Virus record (IMG/VR): IMGVR_UViG_3300022592_000003
Span: 1 to 64,000 of that record
Strand: one strand, 5' to 3'
DNA: 64,000 bases
Origin: a virus
Every line of letters begins with the position of its first letter. The stretch's first letter is position 1. Under the pieces are notes generated by a model that ran no database searches, had not been told where the DNA came from, and saw nothing but the letters and a program-made list of their open reading frames with translations. The position numbers were made by a program, and so were the translations under genes. This document shows, piece after piece, positions 16,031 to 24,822 of this stretch.

Positions 16031-19000
16031 TGGCTAAGTATGGAGTCAAACTTTACGGTTCTGGGTTTAAGTATGGTCAGACATCAACTATCAGTGTCTA
16101 CTACAACTCCAAGATTATGGCCTGGGCATATGATTACAATACAACTATTGTAAGCTGGGGAACTATTGTTCCAGACCCAAGTGATCCCGCCCCTACACAT
16201 TGGAAACTAGTCAAGAGCTATCAAGGAACGCTAGACGATCCTTTAGATGGCATAACTGTTGCCGGTGGTCCTTGGTCTGCGTTTTCTACAAGCTACACAG
16301 ATGTGGATGTTCAGACTACAGACATTGAAGCTAGTTATTCTATTTGGCTTTTTAACGGTAGCCGTTGGATTTTCTGTGGAGATGCCTATACAGTACTTGT
16401 AAGTAATAAAGATTCTCTAGCCAACATGACTAGCTGGTTCCCAAAAGCTTGGGTAAACTCCGTTGAAGGTACTGGCGATGCTTTGGGTGAGCCAAATAGC
16501 AACACCCTAGTAACTATCTTGGGTGCTATGGCTTTTGTCTATGATAAGTTCAGAACAGAAGCGTCTATTCTTGGCAATTCATGGAACCCGATCTTTACAC
16601 CAAGTGCGATCCTAGATTTACGAGGACCATCTTACGGTGTCTTTTATGAGGCTGCACTAGGAGATGCATATAACCGCTCTCTATCAAATGTGGCTAACAT
16701 TGTAAATGCCCATAAAGGAACTTCTCTTGCACTTAAGACTTATACAACAGCTTTGACTCACCTAGGTGCAAACGTGTACGTTGGCCACAACTTAATGTTA
16801 GATTATAACGATGCTTCGTTTGAAGAGTCTTTAGGTCAATGGACCGCATCTAGCGGAACCTTTTCCTGGACAACATACACCACAGAAAGCCTTAGTGGAC
16901 CTACTACAACAAACGTATTGTACGACCCACTATACCCTATTCGATCTGTAGGCTTGGCAAAGCTAAGCACTGCAAGCACAACTCCGGTAACTCTTTCACA
17001 GAACAGCACTGCCCCGGGATTGCATGGAATACCTGTAACGGCTGGGACACGCTACGTGTTTAGCGGTTGGGTTCGGCACGCAACAAACGGAGGAACTGTC
17101 TCTACAACTATTAAGTGGTATGACCGTACCGGTGTGCTCCTAAGTACAACAAGCGCTGGGGCTAATACGACTACCATTAATAGTGGTTGGAAAGAGTTTA
17201 CCTCCCTATCTTCTTCTGGAAGAAATGGAACTGCTGCACCAACTAATGCAGCTTTTGCTCTACCTCAAATACTTGTTACCCCATCTTCTGGCTCAGCAAG
17301 CAATTTTTATATTGACATGCTGCAGTTTGCAGAGGCATCAAAAAGCTTTGAGTATCAGGATGCCCGTCGTATTCACGTATCTCTTGTAGGAGAAAAAGAA
17401 AACTACCTAACTAATCCAGACTTTGAGTATGGTTTTTCTGGTTGGACTGCTTATAATGGATATTTGTCTACAGACACAGTAACAATTACCCCGTTTGTTT
17501 CCAGTGCTAGGGTGGCTAAACTTATTGCACCATCTGCTGGCAGAGCTGCTTACATATCAGATTGGGTCTCAGTATCACCTGGAAGAACTATCAGTTTCTC
17601 CGCCTATGTTCAAGGATCTGCAGCACGATCAGCTGTAGCTCGAATTGAGTTTTCTAATCAATCTACCTTAGAGATTCAATCTCAAATTCTTTCAGATACT
17701 GATGGAAACTACTACCCTACTACACCTTACTATGTAGACTCAACTCCAGTTACCCTGTCTACATCAGCTAAAACCTTAGTAACCGTGTCTGCTATTAGCT
17801 CACCGTCAAGTGCTGATACTGGAAGTACTCTGGCTAAGGTATCTATCTACTTTGATAATAACGTGGCTAATGACTCATACTGGCTTGATGGAACTATTCT
17901 TGAGCAGACTGCAGTAAGCAGCCCATACTTTAACGGCAATGGTGGTAGGTTCCCAAGCAACCCAGTTACTACCACATATTACTCCCCGCTTGATTGCAAG
18001 TGGGAAACAAAGAACATCTACAACTATGTATCTAACCCTTCTTTTGAAGTAGATACAACAGACTGGGTTACAACTGCAGGCACGCTTACTAGAGTAGCTA
18101 CAGATGCAGGTTTGGGACCATTGTTTGGTTCTTATTTTGGAAAGCTTACCTATAGTGGATATGGGGCTTTTTCTGTAACAGGTTACCTTCCAACAGCGGC
18201 TCTTGGTGGAGAAGATGTTGTTTTCTCTATCTTTGTTCGTGGCGGCAATAATACATACACGCCTGATGCACCGTTTGCTAATACTGTAGTAGTACCTGCA
18301 GCAGAAGGTGTAAAATGGACACGAATAGTAGCAACACAGCCACTATCTCCTGGCCAAACAACTGTATCAATTAATATTAATGTTACTGGAGCTACATATT
18401 GCCATATTGACGGTGCTCAAATTGAATATGGACGTGTAGCAAATGCATTTGTAAACCCAGCTACTGCTACTAGTATTTCAAACCCACTTACCTCAGGTAA
18501 AACTATTTATGCAAATCAAGTACAAAGTGTTGGTGGAGGAAAGAGCAGCTACTTCTATAACCACAACGTTAAGAAGTCACGCTTGAACTCTACTATTGGA
18601 AAGTACATGCCTGCTGGAAGCACCTGGGCTATCGCTTCTGGAACTAGGTTACCTAGCTATCCTGACCTACCATCATCATTAGTTTTGGCATCCTCGTTTG
18701 AATCTAATACTTCTGGGTGGTCTGGAAATAATGCAAACATATATCGTAAAGTTGCTGGCGGCTCTATCCTGGGTGATAATGCAACTCATGGTCAAGCGTA
18801 TTGCATAGTAGTCAGAAGTGGTTCAAGTGCATTTGGCCTTACTACTGGAAACATACCTGTTTCTCCTACAGGCGGTTATTACGCATCAGTTGCTATTCGC
18901 CCAGGAGATAGTACGGTTTTTGCAAACTATACATTGACTGTTAACTTCTATACTGGAAGTGGAACCCTAATACCGGTGTATACCGATAATATCACCGGGT

Positions 19001-19227
19001 TGTATACAACTTCTAGCACAGATTCTACAGGAGCTAGCAACACACTGTCAACTTCTGCAGCCAGGTCAAAGACTGTTGCAATCAACCACTCTGATCGTTG
19101 GGCTTACTTAGCCAATACATTTATTCAAAGTAGCATCACCGGTGCCTCATACGCTATTCTTAGCGTTAGCTGTGATGCAGCAGCGGGTTCAATGTTCCAC
19201 ATTGACAGGGTTGTCTTCAGACAGTAG
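16030..19227 (+). CDS. Tail protein I-like N-terminus plus multi-jelly-roll receptor-binding protein, 1065 aa
   Basis: Starts at the overlapping stop of the J-like gene, the place of tail protein I in P2-type clusters. Residues about 1-255 fit a baseplate-attachment domain (NSNTLVTILGAMAFVYDKFR). The rest holds four repeated CBM-like jelly-roll modules, each opening with a motif such as DASFEESLGQW (about 261), NPDFEYGFSGW (461), NPSFEVDTTDW (668) and SSFESNTSGW (887), with 'D....' calcium-site-like endings (FYIDMLQF, FHIDRVVF). Likely the glycan-recognising tail protein; targets host surface polysaccharide by inference. Confidence 0.8.
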   Translation: MAKYGVKLYGSGFKYGQTSTISVYYNSKIMAWAYDYNTTIVSWGTIVPDPSDPAPTHWKLVKSYQGTLDDPLDGITVAGGPWSAFSTSYTDVDVQTTDIEASYSIWLFNGSRWIFCGDAYTVLVSNKDSLANMTSWFPKAWVNSVEGTGDALGEPNSNTLVTILGAMAFVYDKFRTEASILGNSWNPIFTPSAILDLRGPSYGVFYEAALGDAYNRSLSNVANIVNAHKGTSLALKTYTTALTHLGANVYVGHNLMLDYNDASFEESLGQWTASSGTFSWTTYTTESLSGPTTTNVLYDPLYPIRSVGLAKLSTASTTPVTLSQNSTAPGLHGIPVTAGTRYVFSGWVRHATNGGTVSTTIKWYDRTGVLLSTTSAGANTTTINSGWKEFTSLSSSGRNGTAAPTNAAFALPQILVTPSSGSASNFYIDMLQFAEASKSFEYQDARRIHVSLVGEKENYLTNPDFEYGFSGWTAYNGYLSTDTVTITPFVSSARVAKLIAPSAGRAAYISDWVSVSPGRTISFSAYVQGSAARSAVARIEFSNQSTLEIQSQILSDTDGNYYPTTPYYVDSTPVTLSTSAKTLVTVSAISSPSSADTGSTLAKVSIYFDNNVANDSYWLDGTILEQTAVSSPYFNGNGGRFPSNPVTTTYYSPLDCKWETKNIYNYVSNPSFEVDTTDWVTTAGTLTRVATDAGLGPLFGSYFGKLTYSGYGAFSVTGYLPTAALGGEDVVFSIFVRGGNNTYTPDAPFANTVVVPAAEGVKWTRIVATQPLSPGQTTVSININVTGATYCHIDGAQIEYGRVANAFVNPATATSISNPLTSGKTIYANQVQSVGGGKSSYFYNHNVKKSRLNSTIGKYMPAGSTWAIASGTRLPSYPDLPSSLVLASSFESNTSGWSGNNANIYRKVAGGSILGDNATHGQAYCIVVRSGSSAFGLTTGNIPVSPTGGYYASVAIRPGDSTVFANYTLTVNFYTGSGTLIPVYTDNITGLYTTSSTDSTGASNTLSTSAARSKTVAINHSDRWAYLANTFIQSSITGASYAILSVSCDAAAGSMFHIDRVVFRQ

Positions 19228-19236
19228 AATAGATCT

Positions 19237-19512
19237 ATGGGCATAGTATTTATAGCAGGACTAGCGGCGGCGTGTATTTTAACAGCTGTCGAAGGTTTAA
19301 TCAAACCGTTAGGTAAGTGGCGAGGACTTCTAGCTTTAGTCCTCGCCCTACTCTTCTGCTTAAATTTAAGTACTCGCTTATTATATCTAGGCGTCTACAC
19401 ATTAGCAAGTACGTTTGTAGGCCTAACACTTTCTCTCGCTACAGAACAAGTTCTAACGGGAATCTCTCCTCGTCAATCCCGTGGCTTGCCAAACAGGGTG
19501 GATAGGCTGTAG
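19237..19512 (+). CDS. Small membrane protein, 91 aa
   Basis: Three hydrophobic stretches: GIVFIAGLAAACILTA, GLLALVLALLFCLNL and YTLASTFVGLTLSLA, with a basic C-terminal tail (RQSRGLPNRVDRL). No clear Shine-Dalgarno upstream. Position after the tail genes is common for holins or other inner-membrane proteins in phages, but a separate lysis cassette lies at 38-42 kb, so the lysis role is uncertain. Confidence 0.65.
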   Translation: MGIVFIAGLAAACILTAVEGLIKPLGKWRGLLALVLALLFCLNLSTRLLYLGVYTLASTFVGLTLSLATEQVLTGISPRQSRGLPNRVDRL

Positions 19513-19534
19513 TATATATAAAGAGGAGGGTTAT

Positions 19535-20413
19535 ATGTTACGACCAATTGTTAACCCAAAGTTATCTTTACGAGCCAGGTCTCTGTTCTACTACTTCGTA
19601 GAAAAGGGCCGGGTTATTTCGGCTGACGAATTACGAAGCACTAAAGAATTCCCGGAAGGTCGGGATGCGCTTCAGGCTGCCATCAATGAACTCAAGGATC
19701 TCAAGTACGTTAAGTCTGTTCGGGTACAGAACAACGGACAGTGGATCGCCCGTTTAAAATTCACAGATGAGGCTAAAAAGCTCATTTTTACCGACAACGG
19801 CTTTTCAGGGCACCTATACATAGACAACTATATAGCTACTAATACTAGTGATATAACTACTAGTACTAATATAGTTAATAATCCTAACGGATTATTAACT
19901 ATAGGGGCTGCGCCCCTTAAGGAGGAAGCAGTGGTTTGGAAAGAGGAAGAGGAAGAAGCGGTTGGCGCTGTAGGCAAGATCGAAGATCGCCAGGCTAAGT
20001 TAAACGCCAAGTACAAGAAGCCAGTCAAGGCTCAGCGCAATAGCAAGGATCGAGTAAACACTCCAGAGGAACTCTGGTCAACCAATGACTTGATCGCAGA
20101 GTTCTACGACCTAGTAGAGAAGGCAGCTCCAAATACTTCCAGCCAAGTTAATGGCAAGTATCTCGCTACCTGGCTCAACAAGCAGGTTGGTGAAGGAACT
20201 GATCGCTATACGCTTCTCAAGGCTATGCGGATGTTCTTTGCAGATCCTCGTAACCTAAACGATGTGGGAGTCGGCAAGCCACTATGGCAACGCTTCTTCG
20301 CTTACTACCCAACCATCCAAGGAATTGTAAAGAAGCCAGCAGAGCCGGTCTACTCAACAGATAAGTTCAAGGCTCACCAAGAAAAGATGATGCGACTACT
20401 AGAGGGGGAATAA
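19535..20413 (+). CDS. Replication initiator-like winged-helix protein, 292 aa
   Basis: Start set at ATG 19535 because AGAGGAGGG is just upstream; an in-frame ATG at 19481 overlaps the previous gene and has no such site. Residues about 10-75 read as a winged helix (LRARSLFYYFVEKGRVISAD, then DALQAAINELKDLKYVKSVR). A low-complexity Asn/Thr/Ser linker (about 90-130) coincides with AT-rich DNA containing perfect hairpins. The C-terminal domain (about 180-290) resembles phage O/DnaD-like initiator regions. Followed by a DnaC-like loader and DnaB, as in lambda O-P organisation. Confidence 0.75.
   Translation: MLRPIVNPKLSLRARSLFYYFVEKGRVISADELRSTKEFPEGRDALQAAINELKDLKYVKSVRVQNNGQWIARLKFTDEAKKLIFTDNGFSGHLYIDNYIATNTSDITTSTNIVNNPNGLLTIGAAPLKEEAVVWKEEEEEAVGAVGKIEDRQAKLNAKYKKPVKAQRNSKDRVNTPEELWSTNDLIAEFYDLVEKAAPNTSSQVNGKYLATWLNKQVGEGTDRYTLLKAMRMFFADPRNLNDVGVGKPLWQRFFAYYPTIQGIVKKPAEPVYSTDKFKAHQEKMMRLLEGE
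19836..19917 (+). other. Candidate replication origin inside the initiator gene
   Basis: AT-rich stretch with ACTAGT/ACTAAT-type repeats (19836-19870), then a perfect 14-bp inverted repeat (19871-19884 / 19889-19902, 4-nt loop) and a second, GC-rich hairpin AGGGGC-TGC-GCCCCT (19903-19917). The encoded peptide here is low-complexity linker, which fits DNA-level constraint. Lambda-type phages keep their origin within the initiator gene. Confidence 0.5.
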
Positions 20414-21090
20414 TGTACGACTTGTCTAAAGAAGCCCCAAGCATCCGCAAGCAGATCGTACACGCCGGACTTCCTATGAAGACTATCGGCAAAGAGTTCT
20501 CGGATCTAGATAACAGTCCAGCACTTGAGGCGGTAAAGAAGTGGGTCAACCGAGTGGTCAATGGCGAGATCATCCAAAAGGCCGGAACGCCGTCCTGCGG
20601 GCTCGGAATCATGCTGGTGGGTAATCCAGGTCATGGCAAGACTACAATGGCTTCTACGGCCCTCCAGAGCCTGATTAGGGGCATCTCAGGGGATGTACTA
20701 GGAACTCCAGGAACGCTTCCAAACCGTATAGGCGGTTTCATGGACTACCCAAAGCTTCTCAGGCTTCAGAAGTCCCAGTTCTCGGAAGAGGACAGCGCCA
20801 CCCAAGTTCTACTTGACGGCATATATGGTGACTCGGATAGAATGAATAATGTAAGAGTTTTTGTTCTAGACGATATCGGCAAGGAATACAGGACCGCATC
20901 AGGTTGGGCAGAAAATACTTTTGATGCGTTACTGCGTTCAAGATTTAATGCAGGGCTACCAACTATCGTAACCACGAACGTTCCTCTTGAGAATTGGGGA
21001 AGTGTTTACGGAGCACCTATGGGAAGCTTTGCTATGGAAGCGTTCATACCAATCGAGGTAGAGGCACCACAGGGGGACAGACGAGGATGA
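20413..21090 (+). CDS. DnaC-like helicase loader ATPase, 225 aa
   Basis: Overlaps the initiator stop by one base. Walker A GNPGHGKTTMA (about residues 73-83), Walker B VFVLDDIGKEY (about 151-161), and 'FDALLRSRFNAGLPTIVTTN', which fits sensor 1 of the DnaC/IstB AAA+ group. It should load the DnaB-type helicase encoded 0.7 kb downstream at the origin. Length is in the DnaC range. Confidence 0.85.
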   Translation: MYDLSKEAPSIRKQIVHAGLPMKTIGKEFSDLDNSPALEAVKKWVNRVVNGEIIQKAGTPSCGLGIMLVGNPGHGKTTMASTALQSLIRGISGDVLGTPGTLPNRIGGFMDYPKLLRLQKSQFSEEDSATQVLLDGIYGDSDRMNNVRVFVLDDIGKEYRTASGWAENTFDALLRSRFNAGLPTIVTTNVPLENWGSVYGAPMGSFAMEAFIPIEVEAPQGDRRG

Positions 21091-21101
21091 AGGAAACTAC
21101 T

Positions 21102-21386
21102 ATGAGTTCATGGCAAGTTACGCAACTGTTTTTGTCTGACTCTGGGCCTCATGAGGTTTGGATCAATCTTGAAAACAAAAAGCTTCGTTGCAACTGCGAG
21201 GGGTTCAACACCCGCAGTATGTGCAAGCATACTCGGTATGTCTCAGAGAAGATGAAGAATAACTCCGGTGTCTATCCGGTAGAGATTTCTAATAAAGCTC
21301 CTGAGCAAGATGCTGCGATCGCTAGTTTAGATCCCATCCTATTCCGAGAGTTCTTATTGAAGTACGGCAAGATCGAAGTCTTGTAA
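21102..21386 (+). CDS. SWIM-type zinc-finger protein, 94 aa
   Basis: AAGGA lies 7 nt before ATG 21102; an alternative ATG at 21087 overlaps the loader stop and would add five residues. Residues about 28-46 read LRCNCEGFNTRSMCKHTRYV, the CxCx(n)CxH SWIM zinc-binding pattern found in DNA-interacting proteins. No other domain visible. Encoded between loader and helicase, so a replication-associated DNA-binding role is plausible. Confidence 0.7.
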   Translation: MSSWQVTQLFLSDSGPHEVWINLENKKLRCNCEGFNTRSMCKHTRYVSEKMKNNSGVYPVEISNKAPEQDAAIASLDPILFREFLLKYGKIEVL

Positions 21387-21388
21387 AG

Positions 21389-21805
21389 ATGCGTGGGGGC
21401 GATATATCAAATGATGTTCCTATGCGAAGTCTTGTTGTACTGGACTGCATTCTCGATCGCCAGCCAAAGATTACTAAGGTACTTGGCTTGGCGGTCGCTT
21501 CGGAAGAAGTTACGTACAATCGGCAATCGTTATCTTTATTCTGGCGATTTGCAGAGACATACTCTTACAAGCTAGAATTAATAGGGTATGGGTTTTCCCA
21601 AAAAGAGATGGATGAAGTCTTAGAGGACTTAGACAATCTAGGGACAAATCCTTTTAACTATGCAAAGGCCTACCGTGTTCCAGCAGACCTTGTTGCAGAA
21701 CTACCTTACAGGCCGGAAGTAAAGCACGTTATTGATATACCCGAGCGTGGGCTACGTTATGGGCATTGGTACTTAGATATGGGGACGGCGAGTGGCAGCA
21801 GATAA
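21389..21805 (+). CDS. Hypothetical protein, 138 aa
   Basis: Starts 2 nt after the SWIM gene and overlaps the DnaB gene by 14 nt. Acidic alpha/beta protein with 'RSLVVLDCILDRQPKITKVL' near the N-terminus and FSQKEMDEVLEDLDNLG in the middle. A second in-frame ATG at 21422 could be the true start. Conserved neighbours are replication proteins; no family recognised. Confidence 0.65.
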   Translation: MRGGDISNDVPMRSLVVLDCILDRQPKITKVLGLAVASEEVTYNRQSLSLFWRFAETYSYKLELIGYGFSQKEMDEVLEDLDNLGTNPFNYAKAYRVPADLVAELPYRPEVKHVIDIPERGLRYGHWYLDMGTASGSR

Positions 21806-23036
21806 TGAGGAGAGGTTACTCTCTCGAGTTGTTCGAACCAGGGAGATTATCCCTGCGTTAGAAAAAGGCGTTGAGGATAGCTGGTTCTTTGTAGATGAGA
21901 ACCGTGCTGTCTGGAAGTTTATCCGCACCCACTGGACTAAGTACCAAGAGGTTCCTAGTGCTGTAACGGTCAAGGATAACTTCCCTACCTACCGTCTACT
22001 TGCAGTTGAGGATTCGCTTGACTATCTCGTAGATCAGCTGGTCGAGTATCGTAGGCGTCAGAAAGCAATTGATGTAGTTCAGACTGCTGCAGAGATGATC
22101 GCTTCCGGCAACCACGACGGTGCTATTGCCGAGATGAGTTCTGGTGTAGCAACTATCTATGATGAGGGTGCTTCTCAGTCTAGCGATGTGGATCTTACAA
22201 AGAATCCAGAGACTCGCTTCAATGAGTACCTAGAGCTCAAGAACCGTGACGGTGGTCTTCTTGGTTACCGCACAGGCTTTAGAACTATTGATGAGGCAAC
22301 CGCAGGTTTACAGAACGGTCAGTTGATTACGATCATCGCACCACCTAAGACAGGTAAGTCTGTACTTGCTATGCAGATTGCAGTCAACGTGCACGAGGAC
22401 GGTCACGTCCCAATGTTCCAGTCATTTGAAATGAGTAACATCGAGCAGCAGCATCGTCATGATGCTATGCGTGCTCACATTGCTCACTCTCGTTTAGTAC
22501 GTGGAAAGCTCAACCTTGACGAAGAACGTCGGTACAAGGAAGCTCTTGAGCGTATGGAAACTATGCAGAAGTTTTACCTTACAGATAGCACATCTGCAAT
22601 GACAGTTACCGGATTGGCAGCAAAGATTGAAAAGATTAAGCCTGACATTGTTTTTGTTGATGGTGTTTACCTTATGGTTGATGAAGCTAGCGGTGAGTCT
22701 AATACCCCACAGTCGTTGACCAATATCACCCGTAACCTAAAGCGCTTGGCACAGAAGGCCAACATCCCTATCGTAGTATCTACACAGGTATTGCTTTGGA
22801 AGATGAAGCGTGGTCAAGTTTCTGCAGACTCTATTGGTTACTCATCATCATTCTTCCAAGACTCAGATGTGATTCTTGGTTTGCAACGTCAAGACGAAGA
22901 GGACGATTCCTCCCGTGAACTTCGTATCGTAGCTAGCCGTAACTCCGGCCCAGCAACCAGCGATCTTCTTTGGGACTGGGAAGAAGGGAAGTTCGAAGAG
23001 TATGGATCCTTTGGCACTCCAATTCAATCCTTTTAA
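21792..23036 (+). CDS. dnaB: DnaB-family replicative helicase, 414 aa
   Basis: GTG start within the upstream gene. RecA-fold core with Walker A APPKTGKSVLAMQIA (about 187-201), Walker B 'PDIVFVDGVYLMVDE' and a 'NIPIVVSTQV' segment. The N-terminal region (RTREIIPALEKGVEDSWFF) resembles the reduced N-terminal domain of phage DnaB-like helicases. It should form the hexameric 5'-3' helicase of the fork, loaded by the protein at 20413 and paired with the primase at 23454. Its last 35 nt overlap a WhiB-like gene. Confidence 0.88.
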   Translation: MAADNEERLLSRVVRTREIIPALEKGVEDSWFFVDENRAVWKFIRTHWTKYQEVPSAVTVKDNFPTYRLLAVEDSLDYLVDQLVEYRRRQKAIDVVQTAAEMIASGNHDGAIAEMSSGVATIYDEGASQSSDVDLTKNPETRFNEYLELKNRDGGLLGYRTGFRTIDEATAGLQNGQLITIIAPPKTGKSVLAMQIAVNVHEDGHVPMFQSFEMSNIEQQHRHDAMRAHIAHSRLVRGKLNLDEERRYKEALERMETMQKFYLTDSTSAMTVTGLAAKIEKIKPDIVFVDGVYLMVDEASGESNTPQSLTNITRNLKRLAQKANIPIVVSTQVLLWKMKRGQVSADSIGYSSSFFQDSDVILGLQRQDEEDDSSRELRIVASRNSGPATSDLLWDWEEGKFEEYGSFGTPIQSF

Positions 23037-23253
23037 CGGGACGCAGCTATGTGCTGCAGAAGATCCTGAACTCTTCTTTCCAGAAAAGTACACAGATCAC
23101 AAAGCAGTTCAAGCAGCAAAAGAAATCTGCGGAGACTGTTGGATTAAGAACGAATGCTTTAAGTACGCAATGCAGATTCCAAACCTAGAAGGTATCTGGG
23201 CCGGAACAACTCCTAAGGATAGGAAAAGACTATTAAAGACATCAACGATGTAA
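23002..23253 (+). CDS. whiB: WhiB-family Fe-S transcription factor, 83 aa
   Basis: Four cysteines in WhiB order: C17 (LCAAEDPELFFPE), then CGDCWIKNEC giving CxxC-x5-C, followed by the family GIWAGTTPKDR turn and a basic tail (RKR). WhiB proteins bind a [4Fe-4S] cluster and the primary sigma factor and are restricted to Actinobacteria and their phages. The gene overlaps the helicase 3' end by 35 nt. Phage WhiB can reprogramme host transcription or block superinfection (mycobacteriophage TM4 WhiBTM4). Confidence 0.9.
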   Translation: MDPLALQFNPFNGTQLCAAEDPELFFPEKYTDHKAVQAAKEICGDCWIKNECFKYAMQIPNLEGIWAGTTPKDRKRLLKTSTM

Positions 23254-23267
23254 AGCCAGACTATACG

Positions 23268-23453
23268 ATGGCTATGGACGTACGGGGCGAACCTACAATG
23301 GTTTGCCCGTGCGGATGCTACGTGTGGCATCTAAAAGTAAGCTGGGATGAAGAAGGCGCAATCGCTGCCTACTTTGAAACCATGGAATGTATTGAGTGCG
23401 GAACTATTGCTACGGCACCTATGCCAGGAGTTAATATCGGTCTGGAGGACTAG
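23268..23453 (+). CDS. Zinc-ribbon-like small protein, 61 aa
   Basis: Two Cys pairs: CPCGC (about 13-17) and CIEC (about 42-45), spaced as in a zinc ribbon, with beta strands between. The start could also be ATG 23274 or 23298. Adjacent to WhiB and to the primase, whose ATG follows its stop without a gap. Function unknown. Confidence 0.65.
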   Translation: MAMDVRGEPTMVCPCGCYVWHLKVSWDEEGAIAAYFETMECIECGTIATAPMPGVNIGLED

Positions 23454-24428
23454 ATGTATCGTGAGGGCGATGTAGAGTCTGTACTTCTCAGACTAGGTAT
23501 TGAGACTGACCAACGCAACGACGAGTTGCTTGGTCTATGTCCTATGCACTTGGAACGTACTGGACGTGTAGACTCTCGCCCCTCATGGTCTATGAACACA
23601 GAGACCGGTGTCCACCATTGCTTCTCCTGCGGATACCGGGGAACTCTGCTTACTCTTGTTGCAGAGATCAATGAGTTCCAAACTCAGTGGGGTCGTCTTG
23701 ACTTTGATGCTGCCAAAGATTGGCTTCGTCAAAACATCGAGGTTAACTTTGAGCTCATCGCTCGTCAGTTAGAAGAAGCTAAGAACAGCTACATCCCTAT
23801 GCAACCCTTGCTAGAGATGAGCGAGGCTCGTCTTGCCGTATTCGTAGAGCCACCGCAGTGGGCATTAGAAGCTAGGAGCTTAACAGCTGAGGCTTGTGTT
23901 AAGCACACAGTGAAGTGGGATGCAAACCAGCAAGGTTGGGTAACACCAATCAGAAACCCAGAGAATAACAAACTTATGGGTTGGCAGGAAAAGGGTCAGG
24001 TCAATCGCTACTTTCGTAACCGTCCTACCGGCGTACAGAAGTCTAAGACATTGTTTGGTCTAGACGTATGGACAGGTGGAACTATGATCGTAGTTGAGTC
24101 TCCACTAGACGTAGTAAAACTATCATCATTGGGAATTGATGGTGGTGTCTCAACTTTTGGTGCATCTATCAGCCAAGACCAGGTAGATCTTATGCGCCGT
24201 GCCGATAAGCTCATCATTGCTTTCGATAACCCTAAGATTGATCCAGCCGGTGAGAAGGCGTCCAGGGATATGCTAGCTCGTACAAAGAAGGAAGGCCTAG
24301 AGTGTTTCTTCTTTAACTACGAGGGCCCATGGGACTACAAGGACATTGGCGATATGCCTGAAGAACAGGTTATAATGGGTATAGAGAAAGCAAAGCATTC
24401 TGTATTCGGAGAGAGGGCATTCGTATGA
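23454..24428 (+). CDS. DNA primase (zinc finger plus TOPRIM), 324 aa
   Basis: N-terminal zinc-binding site CPMH...CFSC (about residues 29-59, DnaG type), a central region, then TOPRIM elements: 'MIVVESPLDVVKLSSLG' (catalytic Glu) and DKLIIAFDNPKIDPAGEK (DxD-like aspartates; the second is in DPAG). No helicase domain, consistent with the separate DnaB gene. Shorter than bacterial DnaG, typical for phage. The GGAGG upstream gives its start; the end overlaps the next gene. Confidence 0.88.
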   Translation: MYREGDVESVLLRLGIETDQRNDELLGLCPMHLERTGRVDSRPSWSMNTETGVHHCFSCGYRGTLLTLVAEINEFQTQWGRLDFDAAKDWLRQNIEVNFELIARQLEEAKNSYIPMQPLLEMSEARLAVFVEPPQWALEARSLTAEACVKHTVKWDANQQGWVTPIRNPENNKLMGWQEKGQVNRYFRNRPTGVQKSKTLFGLDVWTGGTMIVVESPLDVVKLSSLGIDGGVSTFGASISQDQVDLMRRADKLIIAFDNPKIDPAGEKASRDMLARTKKEGLECFFFNYEGPWDYKDIGDMPEEQVIMGIEKAKHSVFGERAFV

Positions 24429-24664
24429 CACACGAAGAATTGTTAGCGCATATAGATAACTATTTGATTCCTACAATGCAGCGAGAACCAGGTCCTCAAA
24501 ATTCTGCGGTAGGAATACTTAAAGCCCTTCGTGCAGTAGTGGAATTGCATAAGCCACAAGAAATTACTTTGCCTAATGGCGAATGGGGAACTAATTGTAT
24601 TTTATGCGATGGTTTTGATTATCCCTGCCCAACTATCCAAGCCATAGAGAAGGAGTTAGGATGA
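24425..24664 (+). CDS. Hypothetical protein, 79 aa
   Basis: Start overlaps the primase stop (ATGA-type). N-terminal helices and a C-terminal Cys motif, CILCDGFDYPCPT, that could bind a metal. No family recognised. Coupled to the next short gene by TAGGATGATAG context. Confidence 0.65.
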   Translation: MTHEELLAHIDNYLIPTMQREPGPQNSAVGILKALRAVVELHKPQEITLPNGEWGTNCILCDGFDYPCPTIQAIEKELG

Positions 24665-24822
24665 TAGGTCTGTGTCGCAACCACAAAGAGGTACGAAAGG
24701 TCCATGAGGATTTTGAGTGGGCTGATGAAATCATCTGCTGGGAATGTGGCAACGAGATAATAGAACTTCTTGGGCAAAACATGGCGAAGTATTTGGATAA
24801 GTTAGAAGAGGGGTTAATATGA
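24661..24822 (+). CDS. Small Cys/His protein, 53 aa
   Basis: ATG overlaps the upstream stop and its TGA overlaps the helicase ATG (ATATGA), so both borders are fixed by coupling. Contains C5, H8 and CWEC (residues 26-29), a possible zinc finger, followed by a helical tail. AAGGAG sits upstream. Function unknown. Confidence 0.65.
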   Translation: MIGLCRNHKEVRKVHEDFEWADEIICWECGNEIIELLGQNMAKYLDKLEEGLI

